This document shows, one piece after another, positions 14,701 to 29,700 of a stretch of 64,000 nucleotides of DNA; within the stretch, counting starts at the first letter, position 1; every line of letters starts with the position of its first letter. Source of the stretch: Corella eumyota. Its lineage: Eukaryota; Chordata; Ascidiacea; Phlebobranchia; Corellidae. Location: the NCBI GenBank assembly GCA_963082875.1, contig OY720098.1, positions 18,352,001 through 18,416,000 on the forward strand, given 5' to 3'. A program made the position numbers and the translations under genes. The notes beneath the pieces were generated by a model that made no database searches, was not told where the DNA came from, and saw only the letters and a program-made list of their open reading frames with translations.

Positions 14701-17700
14701 ATAAAGATGTATACAAAAAAAGTAGTATAAAGGGATTATTATTAATAAAATAAATACATTCTATTCGTTTTTAAACACATTATTCATGTTTTAGTTAAAT
14801 GCATCAAATGGTGCTGGCTACATCATGAGCAACATGCGAACAATATCAATGCCACCAGGCCCGCCAGACGGTGTCGCGACCCCAAATTTAAGGTCCCTGA
14901 CCCCTTATTCAATGTTAGCAACATGGGATGACCCAGCTCGCAACAATGCCCCAGGTCATTCAATGTTTCAAGTTGAGTACCGAGCTGTTTACCCACCTGA
15001 GAATGAAGTCCAGTTGTTTGATGAGGAGACAAGACAAATGAGCTATGATTTAAAAGGTTAGATTTTTTTTTTTTTGTATATATCTTTATCCTCGATGTGG
15101 GAAAGTCGAATGCGCGACTTAAACATAGAGTAACATAAATTACTCCGACCCAGTCTCGAGGTGCTTGTGACAGTTTGGGATATTATAGAGACTATAATTG
15201 CCCGTTAATTATGCTACTGATTAAGTGCTGGCTCAGCAGGAGTTTATACCGTTTATAGTGCCTTATTCAAGGGTGATACAGCATTAGATCAGTGGGGATT
15301 GAACCCACGACCTCATGTGTGGTGTAGCAAGAGTTCTTACCACTACACCACGCTGCCGGTAAAGATTAGCTTTGATTGGTGTTTAAATTTTAGTTTTATT
15401 GAACAATTTTTAATATTAGATTATCAACATACAAGTAATGTAAATTGTATAGTATTGAAAAACCTCAGTTTTAATTCTTTAAAATGCTTTTTATTAACTT
15501 ATTTTACTAAGTTAGCAAATTAGGAAAAGTCTGTTTAATAATGCATTGCTGGTTCTAGTTTTTTACTTCAAAATAAGTAAAGGTAATTTATTGAAATTGA
15601 TTAATTTTAGGTTTAAGGCCATATAAAGAATATGAGTTTCGAGTGATTGCTTCAAATCCATATGGAGAAACTAAAAGTGGATGGACTTCACTGTACACCA
15701 TGCAAGCTAAACCCAGGTTTGTAATTTATATATTTGGGACAAAAACATTTTAACAGTTGTTTAAATAAGCAATGGTGTGTTATTGGCTCTTAGTTTAAAC
15801 ATACCTTTTCCTTGCATTTTTTCTTTTAGTATAAACATACATTTTCCTTGCATTTTTTCTCTTAAGTATAAACATACCTTTTCCTTGCATTTTTTGCTTT
15901 TTTATTGAAGTTTTATTCTTGGAAGTACTATTTTTATCATCTATATGTAATGTAGTTTAGTGGATGATATATTTATCTATGTATGTATGGCCAATTTATA
16001 GGCCTACAAAATAGAATTAAACTGTTGTTTGTGGTGTGCACGTAAATTATCAAAGGTTTATATTAGTTGCAAGATGTAACCGCATTATATCAATTAAAAT
16101 GTCGACCGGCTGTAAACTAGTTTTTGTAATGCATAGTGTTGCATAATTATAATCGCTTTTAGGGTATATTTACTTTTGTTACAGTTCGATGGATCCACCT
16201 ATAGTGTATGTAAGAGATGCGTGGGCTCTCTCAGTAACATGGGAAAAACCTTCACAACCTAATGGGATTGTGGACGAATATCGACTTTATCAAGATGATG
16301 AACTGTTGGTTAGTTTAGAAGGAAATTTAACTTCTTTTGTATCTGATGAATTGGAGCCTTATACTACCTACTATTACAGGTAAAAGTGTGGTTTTATAGT
16401 TTGACACTGGCAACATTTCTTTATTTAGGTATTTTTTTGTATATATCGCTACCCTTGATTTTGGAAGGTCGAAAGCGTGACCTAAACATAGAGTAACATC
16501 AGTTACTCAGACCCAGTCTCGAGTTGCTTTTGGCAGTTTGGAATATTATTGATAATATTTGCCTGATAATTATGTTGCTGATTAAGTGCTGGCTCAACAG
16601 TAGCTTATACTGTTTATAGCGCCTTACTCAAGGGCGCTACAGCATGAAATCAATGGGGATCAAACCTAGGACAACTTGCAGTGTAGGAAGTGTTTTGACC
16701 ATTACATCATGCATGCCAATGGTGTAGTTTATTATATTGCTTACCTTAACATGCAATTAAATAAGTTTACTAATGTTGGTTAAATGTTAATAGAATTGAA
16801 GCTTGTACTGAAGCTGGTTGTACTTCAAGTGAGGATTCAGATTTGGTAACTACAAGTGCTTATGCACCACAAGTAAGTGTACTTATTGTTGTTTAATTTA
16901 TACTGTGAACAATTGAAGTTTAAACTTTGTTTTGTTTCTTTACAAACTAACTTTAACAATATAATCCGGCAGCGTGGTGTAGTGGTAAGAACAATTGCTA
17001 CACTACATAAGGTCATGGGTTTAATCCCCCTTATTTTCATGGTGTAATGCCTTAGAGTAAGGCGCTATAAACGGTATGGACTCCTGTTGAGCCAGCACTT
17101 AATCAGCAGCTTAATTATTGATTATAATCCCTAATATCTCAAAATGACAAAGCAACTTAAGGCTGGGTCAGGGTAACAGTTGTTACTCTATGTTTAGGTC
17201 GCGCATTTGACTTTTCCAACATTGAGGATAAAAATATATACAAAAATAATATTAATAATTTGTTTCAGACATACTTTAAAAATAATTTTTTCATTTATTG
17301 TTTAGGGTGTAGAACCACCGACAGTCAGATCAGATTCTCCTTCTTCAGTTTTTGTTACTTGGAAACCACCAAAATATTCGAATGGAATTCTTGACAATTA
17401 TTTACTTGAAAGAAGAACTAATGACACAGACGATAGTGAATTCAGGTAATTGTTTTTGTTTAGATAAAGGTTTTATTATACATTATCTATATTACCAGCA
17501 GCGTGGTGTAGTGGTAAGTACACTTGCTATACCACATGAGGTTGTTGGTTCAATCCTCACTGCTTTTATGCTGTAGCGCTCTTGATTAAGGCCCTTTAAA
17601 ACGGTATGAACTCCTGTTAAGCCAGCACTTAATCAACAGCATAATTACCGGGTAATTATAGTCTCTATAAAATCACAAACTGCTAAAGGCAACTCGAGAG

Positions 17701-20700
17701 GTTAGAGTAACAGTTGTTATTCTATGTTTAGGCCGCACATTCAACCTTCCCGCATCAAGGATAAAGATATAATCACAAAAAAAACCTTAATGTAGTTACA
17801 ATGTCATATTACCAATGATTAAGTCTTTTTTTGTTACAGTGAACCAGAAGTTCTTGCAGTGTTTGTTCCTTCTCAATCATTAAGATATTTAGATGAAGGT
17901 CGTACATTGCGACCTTACACAATCTACCAATACCAAGTCATAAGTTCAACTATAGGTGGAGGTACAACACCTAGTGAATGGGCAACAGTAAGAACAAGGC
18001 CTGGAAGTAAGTACTGTTAATGTTTTCTTTTGTATATATCTTTATCCTCGATATGGGAAAGTCGAACGCGCGACCTAAACATAGAGTAACATAATTTGCT
18101 CTGACCCAGTCTCGAGTTACCTTTAGCAGTTTGGAATATTATATATTATAATTGCCCGGTAATTATGCTGCTGATTAAGTGCTGGCTCAGAAGGAGTTTA
18201 TACCGTTTATAGGGCCTTACTCAAGGGCGCTACAGCATGAAATCAGTAGGGATTGAACCCACGACCGTATGGTGGTGTAGCAAGTGATCCTACCACTACA
18301 CCACGCTGCCGGTAGAATTGTTTTAATTTTTATCACAAAAAGTATTTCTTTGCTACATACATTTTAAAAAAAATTTAAGACTTTGAAAAATCTTTTTTTT
18401 TAATTAAAAATCGTTTTACTTGTGAGATATAAAATACAAACTGTTTCTTATATGCTTAATTCAATCTTTTTTAAATAAAAAATGATTAAGTTTTTATAGA
18501 CCTATAAACCAAAATAACATATTACTTTAATTGCAAGAATATTTTTAAGGACCTGGTGGCATATTAGCTCCAACTGTCAAAGTTCTGGGTTCAACATCTA
18601 TACAAGTAAAATGGGAACAACCACTACAACCAAACGGTCCAATCATAAATTATGAAATCTCATTTCCCGATCCCCGTGTGCGTATTAATAACGTTACACA
18701 TCAAGAAAAAAATGTAACTGACCTTATACCCTACACTGATTACCAGGTATATATATATTTTTTTTAATAATCTAAAGTTTTTTTTGTATATATCTTTACC
18801 CTTGATGTGGGAAAGTCGAATGCGCGACTTAAACATAGAGTAACATCAGTTACTCTGACCCAGACTCGAGTTGTCTGTAGCAGTTTGGGATATTATAAAT
18901 TATAATTGCCCGGTAATTATGCTGCTGTTTAAATGCTGGCTCAGCAGGAGATCATATGTTTATAGCACCTTACTTAAGGGCGCTACATGATGAGATCAGT
19001 GGGGATTGAACCCACAACCTCATGTGTGGTGTAAAAAATGTTTCTACCACTACACCACACTGACGGTTAGATATGTATTTGTAAAAGCATTATACAATAA
19101 TATAGGTTTTTAGTTTGATTCCCAATGTTGCCATGCTTTAATATGTTATTTTTTAGGTAACAATAACTGCATGCACCAAGGGTGGATGCACGGAAAGCCC
19201 TTCAACTTTAACAAAGACTCTACCCGATGTACCTAGTGATTTGGATCCTCCAATTGCAACTGCAATAAGTGAACGATATGTGAATGTTCAATGGAAACCT
19301 CCAAAACTGCCAAATGGTCCAGGTAACAATTTTTAAATGTTTTTTTAAAGCGTTTTTGTTATTTTAGGGTTAAATTTTAAACAATGTATATAAAAAATGT
19401 ATATATTTGACCGGCAGCGTGGTTTAGTGGTAAGAACACTTGCTACATCACCATGAGGTCGTGGGTTCAATCCCCACTGCTCTCATGTTGTATCGCCCTT
19501 ATGTATGTGGCTATAAACGGTATGAACTCCTGCTGAGCAAGCACTTAATCAGCAGCGTAATTATTGGGCAATTATAATCTATAATATCCCAAACTTCCAC
19601 AGGCAACTCGAGACTGGGTCAGAGTAATGATCTGGGTAAAAGTTGAAGAAATTGGTCTATAAAAAATATACCCTAGATTTTTATACTTATACCTATTTTA
19701 AACACAAAAGCATTAATTATTTTATTTTTAAGGAATATATTATGAACTTAGTCGGACCATTGTGGCTCAGCCTTTAAAGCTTATCACTCCTTCATACATC
19801 AACATAACTCAACAAGTTTACAGTGGAATTGGGTTAGTTTATGAAGATCGAAATTTGGAAAAGTTTATGAAGTGCCAATATAGGGTCTCTGTGTTTAATT
19901 CAATTGGTATGTTGAGTTTATTATAAGTATAGTAACTACATATGTTAATGTTAACTTTAACTGTTATCAATTCTGTATGTTTTATGGTAATATTATGCAA
20001 TCATGCTTTTATTAAAGTAGAAATATATATATATATATATATATATTATTAGTGTATATCTTTATTCTCAATGTGGGAAGGTCAAATGCGCGACCTAAAC
20101 ATATGATTTGGATTCACCAATTGCAACCCCATTCATTGCAACCCCATTCATGGATTCACCAATTGCAAATCCAGTTGCCTGGAGCAGTTTGGGATATTCC
20201 ATAGATTATAATTGCTCATTATTTATGCTGCTGATTAAGTGCTGGCTCAGCAGAAGTTTATACCGTTTATAGCGCCTTACTCAAGGGCGCTACAGCATGA
20301 GAGCAGTGGGGATTGAACCCACGACTGCATGTGTGGTGTATCAAGTCTTCTGACCACCACACCATGTTGCCAGTTTTTAAATATTAATTCAGTTATACTA
20401 TTTTGGTATAGCTTTATTTTTATGTACAGTAACTACTGATAATTTTTAGTTCAAAAAAAACCTTTTTTTTGTTTTAACATTATGTTAATAATAAAATGTT
20501 AATATATTCTAAATACAGGCTACATTTTAGTGCTAGCAAGCCCTTCTATTTTTGCTTTTTATTTTTAGGGTCTCTTGCTAGTGAACCTACTTATGTTACA
20601 ACATTTGCTGGATATCCATTGGAACCTGGTATTATAGAAGTAGCAACACATAATCACACTTCAGTGTTGTTGTGGTGGTCTCCACCTAGCTTAATTAACC

Positions 20701-23700
20701 TACAGGTACATATATAAGAGTAATATTTTTGTATATCTTAATACATTTAACTTAAAGTTAATCCAAAAAATACGTTTTTATTTAGAAACTTGATCTTTAA
20801 GTTTTTTTTTTAATTGTAAATGTTTACGTTTTTTTATATTTAATGTTAGTATTAATCTAATCTGCTGTAATGGGTAACCTAAATTAAATAAGTAAAAGAC
20901 ACTCTTTAATTACCATAAAGTAAATAATTAATATTATTATAAAACAAATTCGAGTTAGTTTAATTTTTATAACACATAATACGGGCATTTTAACATCATT
21001 ATCTTACAATTTATTAAAAAGTCTTATCAAGATACCGGCAGCATGGTGTAGTGGTAAGAACACTTGCTACACCACCATGAGGTCGTGGGTTCAATCCCCA
21101 ATCTCATGCTGTATCACCTTTGAGTAAGGCGCTATAAACTCCTGCTGCACATAATCAGCAGTAAAATTATCGGGCAATCATAATCTCAATAATATCTCAA
21201 ACTGCTAAAGGCAACTCGAGACTTGGTTGGAGTAACTGATGTTATTCTATGTTAAGGTTGCATGTTCGACCTTCCCACATCGAGGATTAAAATATATAAT
21301 TTTATCTTTAAAATATAGGGTGCAGTGCATTCTTATATCGTTCGTTACAACTCTAGTGAAGAACCAGTTGTTGAAACCACCTTTTTACCTGATATAACAA
21401 CTTGGAAATTGAATGGACTAATACCTGGTACAAGATATCAGTTTTCACTTGATGTTGATAACGGAGCTCATAATATTACTTCACAAATTGTTTATGCTGA
21501 AACCGATGACGGAGGTTAGTTTGGAATTGTTTTTAATTCAAAAGTTGACAATATTTAAAATGTGTTGCCAGTTATTGCAATTTAATGATATTACATGTCC
21601 TTTTTTTGTATATATCTTTATCCTCAATGTGGGAAGGTTGAATGCGCAACCTAAACATAGAGTAACAACAGTTACCCTGACCCAGTCTCGAGTTGCCTGT
21701 GGCAGTTTGGGATATTATAGAGATTATAATTGCCCGATAATTATGCTGCTGAATAAGTGCTGGCTCAGCAGGAGTGTATATCGTTTATAGCGCATTACTC
21801 AAGGGTGCTACAGCATGACATCACCCGAGATCGAACCCAGAACCTTATGTAGTGTAGGAAGTGTTCTGACCACTACACCACGCTGCCGGTTTATATTCTT
21901 TGTCCCTAAATTAAAAATAATCTTTATTAATTAATAAATATGTTCTATTTTTAGCACCTCTTGATCTATATCCACCAGTCATCTACTCTTTAAGTTCATC
22001 TCAGTTAAGAGTAAGTTGGTTAGCACCACATCAACCTAATGGTCAGATTGTTGCTTACAAAATCCACTTGGATAATCAAGTTATTGATACTTACAAGACA
22101 GAACCCAGTTCCTATGTTATTAGAGACCTTAAACCTTACACAATATATAATATAAAGGTAAGTGCATACAATATTATAAGCCTTTTTTATTTTACATAAT
22201 TAAATTAACTGTCTTTGTGTTGGTTTTTATATATTTAATTAACACTTTTTTTAAATTTTTTTTGTAAATTTTTAATTAATTTTTATTTTGTATATATTTT
22301 TATCCTCGATGTCGAAAAGTCGAATGCGCGACTTAATCATAAAGTAACATTAGTTACTCCGACCCAGTCTCGAGTTGCCTGTGGCAGTTTGGGATATTAT
22401 AGATTATAATTGCCCGATAATTATACTGCTGATTAAATGCTGACTTAGCAGGAGTTTATACCGTTTATATCGCCTTACTCAAACAGCATAAAATCAGTGG
22501 GGATTGAACCCAAGACCTCATGTGGGGTGTAGCAAGTGTTCTTACCACTACACCATGCTGCCAGTAATTAAAAATTGCTTTTTGTTTTAGTTGGAAGCAT
22601 GTACTGTATATGCATGTGCAGTAAGTAATGCAACGCAAGCTACAACTTTAGAAACTAATCCAAAAGGCATAAAATCCCCTATTTTACATGTAAGTTTTTA
22701 TTCTAATTTTCAAGAATATCTGTAGATTATTTCAATGTTTTGTTGGTCATTTAATAATATGTTTTTTTAGTTTGTTACTGACGATCGATTAGATATAGAA
22801 TGGGAACCGCCATTATATCCAAACGGAATAATTAAAAGTTACGAAGTCAGGAGAAGAGTTATAAGAAAGTGTGTTGATATGTAAGAATAAAATTTATAAA
22901 ATACAAATTAGAATTAACAGTAGATTTTATGTTTAATTTTTACAACTTTTTTTTTCTTTTAAAACAATTTATTTTTTGCTAATTTGTTTAATAAATAATA
23001 AAATAAATTAAATGCATTTGGATAAGGAATTCTACATCAGATGAAATAAAATCTAACAGGTTTGAAATATATGTGGTGCATTTTTTTTTGTATATATCTT
23101 TATCCTCGATATGGAAAAGTCAAATGCGCGACTTAAACATAGGGTAACATTAGTTACTCCGACCCAGTCTCGAGTTGCCTGTGTCAGTTTGGGATATTAT
23201 ATAGATTTTAATTGCCTGATAATTATACTGCTGATTAAGTGCTGGCTTAGCAGGAGTTTATATTGTTTATAGAACCTTACTCAAGTGCGCTACAGCATGA
23301 GATCAGTGGGGATTGAACCCACGATCTCATGTGTGGTGTGTAACATTTAATTATTGTATTTCTAAATAACTTTTAATGAATATTAAATTTTTTAAGCAAA
23401 TCTTACGTAGAAACTTGTATTTTAATATGTAATATATATTTTACCTATTTTAACTTTGTATTGCAGAAAAGTAGAAGATTTAACTGGTACTTGTACTTAT
23501 GTTAAATGTAAACGAAATCAAAAACTTTGTGGTTCAAAATGCTATCATCCCACCCAACAGGTTAGTTTTTTTTGTTTGGTATAAATCTTTATCCTCGATG
23601 TGGGAAGGTCGAATGCTCACCTAAACATAAAGTAATATTAGTTACCCTAACCCAGTCTTGAGTTTTCTTTAGCAGTTTGGGATATTATAGATTTGACCCC

Positions 23701-26700
23701 AATCTTGAGTCACTGTGGCAGTTTGGGATATTATAGATTATAATTGCCTGGTAATTATGCTGCTGTATAAGTGCTGACTCAGCAGGAGTTTATACTGTTT
23801 ATAGCGCCTTACTCGAGGGCACTACAGCATGAGAGCAGTGGGGATTGAACCTACGACCTCATGGTGGTATAGCAAGTGTTCTTACCACTACACCACGCTG
23901 CCGGTTAAATATATTGTCTTGATATATAGAGACCGAATTTTAAATCTTTATCATATGGTAACTTATTAAATGGTTTGTTTTAAAATGTAAACATTTTATT
24001 TTTTTAGGTTTGTTGCGACAATGTTCTGCATAAAGTTAATGGAGAAAAGGAATGTTGCGGTAAGAATTATGTGGCACGCAGAGGGCGACCAAGTGATGTT
24101 TGTTGCGGAGGAAAATTTCATTCTATTAAGGAAAATTATGAATGTTGTAGCGGGCATTATTTAAGGGTAAATACCAGACTTAAAAAATAGAATTTCAAAC
24201 GATATGAACTCCTGCTAAGCAAATACTTAATTAGCAGCTTTATTATCAAGCAATTATAATCTCTGTAATACTCCAAACCGCTATAGGCAACTCGAGACTG
24301 GATCGTGGTAACTGATGTTACTTGCCAAGATTTAACCGGCAGCTTGGTGTAGTGGTAAAAACACTTGCTACACCACCATGAGGTCATGGGTTTAATTTCC
24401 ACTGCTCTCATGCTGTAGCACTTTTGAGTAAGGCGCTATAAACGGTATAACTTCTGCTAAGCCAGCACTTAATCAGCAGCATAATTACTTCTATAATATC
24501 CCAAACTACTAAAGGAAACTTGAGACTGGGTCGAAGTAACTGATGTTACTCTATGTTCAGGTCGCGCATTCGACCTTCCCACATCAAGGATAAATTTATA
24601 TACATAAAAAAAAAATGGAGAAATTTTTACATAAAAACCTAAACATTTCAACAAGTCAAAAACAATGTTGTTAACTGATTTACAACTATCTAGGTATATG
24701 GTCAAGAAAAATGCTGTAAGGACCCAGTTGAGGACAGGATATCAGTTGGTGTAGGTAACTCCTGTTGTGGTGGTGTACCTTATGTTGATAATGGGTTACA
24801 AATATGTTGTGATGGGATATTACATGATGGGTTCGAAAAAAAATGCTGTGGTGGTGAGGTATGCACAAAATAAACTGTTTAAAATTTTTATATTATTTTT
24901 ATAATTTTTTTTTGTGTATTTCTTTATCTTGATGTGGGAAGGTGGGATGCGCAACCTAAACAAAAACTAACATCAGTTACTTCGACCCAGTCTCGAGTTG
25001 CTTGTAACAGTTTGGGATATTATAGATTATAATTGCCCAATAATTAAGCTGCTGATTAAGTGCCGGCTCAGCAGGAATTTATACCGTTGATAGCGCCTTA
25101 CTCAAGGGCACTACAGCATGAGAGCAGCGGGATTGAACCCATGACCTCATGTGGTGTAGCAAGTGTTCTTACCACTACACCATGCTGATGGTTCAATATA
25201 TAAATAAGTAACAAATTTAGATGTTAAACATTAGGTTGAAATTATTTTATCAGAATTTTTATTTTTGGTTTTTCTAGGTCATACCTAATACTAAACAATG
25301 TTGTGGCAACAGCAAATTAGGCACAAGTTATGATTTTGACGAAAATTATATTTGTTGTGGATCTCAATATTTGTTAAGTAATATAACAACTTGTTGCAAT
25401 AATCAATACACCAAGGAAACTAAGGTAATTACTGAAAACATTTTAATAATGAAGTTTCGTGGAATTAGCTTTTAATGACCGGCAGCATGGTGTATTGGTA
25501 AGAACACTTGCTACACCACAGCGAGGTCGTGGATTTAATCCCCACTGCTCTCGCATGCTGCAGTGTCCTTGAGTAGGGCGCTATGACTGGTATGACATCC
25601 TGCTGAGCCAGCACTTAATCAGCAGCATAATTACTGGGCAATTATAATCTATAAGATCCCAAACTGCTGAAAGCAACTCAAGACTGGGTCGGAGTGACAG
25701 TTACTACTCTATGTTTAAGTCGCGCATTCGACTTTCCCACATTGAGGATAAAGATATATACAAAAAAGATTGAATTGAAAAATAGTATATGATATAAAAT
25801 GTAGTATTAACATTTTTCATATTTTTTAGGCCTACCTACAAGAAGGTGTTGACATCCTGACTTCCAAACAAAAATGTTGTTCAACCGAATTGATACCTGA
25901 TACTCAATCTTGTTGTCATGGTAACGGTTATAACCCTGTCACTGAAGTTTGTGCTGATGTAGCCACAACTTCTCTTGCTGATGCAACTATTCCTTCTCAC
26001 TGTGGGAGCGGTACTTTGTGTTCTCTAGAGAGATCAATGTTTGCAGGATGTGACAGGTAGGGTTATCTTATTTTTTAACATTTTGTGTTTTTAGAATTTT
26101 TTTTTCTTGATTGGCATATTATTAAAATATCGATGATTTTTTTGGTTGGCTTAAATTTTAAATATTTGTAATCTACCCGTAAGAAATGTCTTTGGAATAT
26201 AAATATTCTTTTTGGTTGGCATTTCTTTGAAATATAAACATTCTTTTCTGTTAAAATTCCTTTGAAATGTAAATTTGATTGTTTCTAGATGCGATTTTGA
26301 TCGTGAGAAACTGGATTGTTTTCGGTCAACTGCATCACCAACTATGATGTCATATAGTTCTGATGACATTTGTCCAACTTCTTATGTTACAATTTATTCG
26401 GGACCAGCTCACATTTATTCATTTTATGGTAAGCTAAAATTAAAAAATAAAAAATAACATTTTTTAATTTTAAAATATTTTATTAATTTCATTTTAAATT
26501 TTATTTTTTAATTATTTCTTTCTAGATGAAGATCTTTTGCCTTACACTAAGTACCAATACATTGTGGTTGCCGAAAACAAAGTCGGGCAAGGTGAAAGTG
26601 ACCCCGCCGATTTGTTTACCCCACAATCTGCCCCTGATGACGTGTACGCACCTGATTGGTCGTCTAAAGATCGTGACACAATTACATTGACATGGAAACT

Positions 26701-29700
26701 ACCTGGAAAACCAAACGGTTTATTTTTTAGCTATTATGATAATTTTATGACCAGCAGCGTGGTGTTGTGGTATGAACACTTGCCACACCACACATGAGGT
26801 CGTGGGTTCAATCCCCACTGCTCTCATGCTGTAGCGTCCTCGAGTAAGGCGCTATAAATGGTATAAACTCCTGCTGAGCCAAAACTTAATGAGCAGCTCA
26901 ATTATCGAGCAATTATAATCTATAGTATTCCAAACTGCCACAGACAACTCGAGACTGGGTCAGAGTAACTGATGTTACTCTATGTTTAGGTCGTGCATTC
27001 GACCTTCCCACATCGAGGATAAAGGTAAATATACAATTATGTAATTTCTGTAATTTCTCATACTTTTAGGCTTTTAGGGGCTTTAGTTTATGTATTATTA
27101 CTGAAAGAATATGAGACTGTTATCTTTAAATATAATTTTTTTTTTTTTAATTTTTATAAGTTTAGGCTATCCTTTTTAAAATAACTTTTATATTTTTGTT
27201 AAAGGCGAAATAACAAAATATGTGTTAGTTCGAGATGGATTAGAAATTTGGAATGGTCTTGCATTGAAACACACAGATTCATTTAATATTTTATCATATC
27301 GAGAATATGAATATATTCTAAAAGTAAGTTGTTTATTATATTCATATGATTATACTAGTTTTTTTTAAATACAAAAAGCATATCACATAGTAAAACTCAC
27401 ATAGTAAAAAGTACAAAAAGCATATCACATAGTAAAACTTAATTTATTTAAACTTTTTTTTTCAATAAACTACTTTTAAAATGGAAAAATTACAACAATT
27501 TAAAATAAAGAACTCTAAAATTAAAAAATACTTTTGTTTATATTTTATTCAAATTTTGCCTAAATAAGATATCTAGAAATGCTTTTATGCGATTTAAATT
27601 CAGTTTTATTTGATATGAATAATTATTAAAATTAAAGAAAAAATCTTACAAAATTAAAACATATTTAAAATTTGATTTTAATATTTATTTTAGGCTTGTA
27701 CTATTGAAAGTTGTGGTAATAGCATCCCTGTAAGAGCTACAAGTGTTCAAGGTATTCCTGAGTATATATCTCCTCCAATATTATTAGTGACCAGTCCTTA
27801 TACTATACAAATCACTTGGGTACCACCGTCAAGGTCAAATGGATTTATTGAAAGGTAAAAATATTTGAAAAAAAATATAAAAGACGTTTGTAGTACCCTT
27901 TGGTTAAAAATATGTTAATTTATTTGTTATTTTTATGTGGGTATATCTTTATCCTCGATGTGGGAAGGTCAAATGCGCGACCTAAACATAGAGAAACATC
28001 AGTTACTCTGACCCAGTCTCGAGTTGCCTGTGGCAGTTTGAGATATTATAGATTATATTTGCCCGGTAATTATGCTGCTGATTAAGTGCTAGTTCAGCAG
28101 GAGTTCATACCGTTTATAGCGCCTAACTCAAGGACGCTACAGCATGAAAGCAGTGGGGATTAAACTAACGACCTCATTGTGGTGTAGCAAGTGTTCTCAC
28201 TACACCATGCTGCCGGTTCACTATACTACTATCGTTTTATTTATAAAACCAATTAAAGCACCTATAATTGTTATAACATTTTGAATTTAGATACATTTTA
28301 AATGATACTGAGATAGGTGAAATATACAGGACAACAGCATCAGAAGATTTAAAATATGAGGCTACTGACTTAAAGCCTTATTCTCTACACACTTATATTG
28401 TGTCTGCTTGCACAGCTGTGGGATGTACTAACAGCGATGAGGTAAGCTAATAAAATATTAATTAATTTACAACAGATTGGGTTTTGCGACATAGAAGATG
28501 GTATATAGTATACACTTTTGTTATCTTTTGGCATTTTTTGGTATAAAATTCACGATACAAATTGAATTCAACAACGTTTTGGATATAGATTTTGTTTTTA
28601 GATGTCTGTAAAGATCTACATATAATTTGATTGTATTATGTATATATCTGTTAGTCAAATTTCTTGAAACAATTACTGTTTTAATGTTTTATTTAAATCT
28701 TTATAGTAACTTTAACATGTTAGTAGTGAAATTAAAGCATAAAAGCAAAAGTACTGAATTTAACTTTATGTGAGCTCATATTTTTTTCGTATATATTTAT
28801 CCTCGATGTGGAAAGGTCAAATGCGCGACCTAAACATAGAGTAACAACTGTTACTCCAACCCAATCTTGAGTTGCCTGTGGCAGTTTGGGATATTATAAA
28901 TTATAATTGTCCAGTAATTATGATGCTGATTAAGTGCCGACTCAGCAGAAGTTCATACCGTTTATAGCGCCTTACTTAAGGGTGCTACAACATTAGGGCA
29001 GTAGGGATTGAATCCAAGACCTCATAGTGGTGTAGCAATTGTTTTTATCACTACACCACGCTGTCAATATATTCAAGTGTTTCTGTATTAGGCCCACATG
29101 TTACTTACTTTTGAAAACAACTTTTGGCTCGGTCAAAGGATTAAATGTTACATTATATTATGTTTTATATGATATATTGATTATTTAAATATTTCTAGGC
29201 TTCAATTAGAACAAGCGAAGCAAGACCTGAAGGAGTTTGGCACAAATCAGCCATCTTGGTTTTGAATAAAACAACTGTGGAGTTATTTTGGTCTGAGCCT
29301 GAATATCCAAATGGTTTAATAACAGAATACAGGTGAAATAGTTAAAATTGTATACTCTTTTATAAGTACATTCAAGTAGGTGTTTAACCGGCAAGGTGGT
29401 GTAGTGGTAAGAGCACTTGCTACACCACTGTGAGGTTGTGGGTTCAATCCCCACTGCTCTCATGCTGTAGCGCCCTTAAGTAAGGTGCTATGGCTCCAGC
29501 TGAGTCAGCAATTAATCAGTGAGCCAGCACTTAATCTTAATCAGCAGCATAATTATTAGGCAATTATAATCTATATAATATCCCAAACTGCTAAAGGCAA
29601 TTCGAGACTGGGCCGGAGTAACTTGTTACTCTATGTTTAGGTCGTGCATTTGACCTTTCCCACATTGAGGATAAAGATATATACAAAAAAATATATATAT

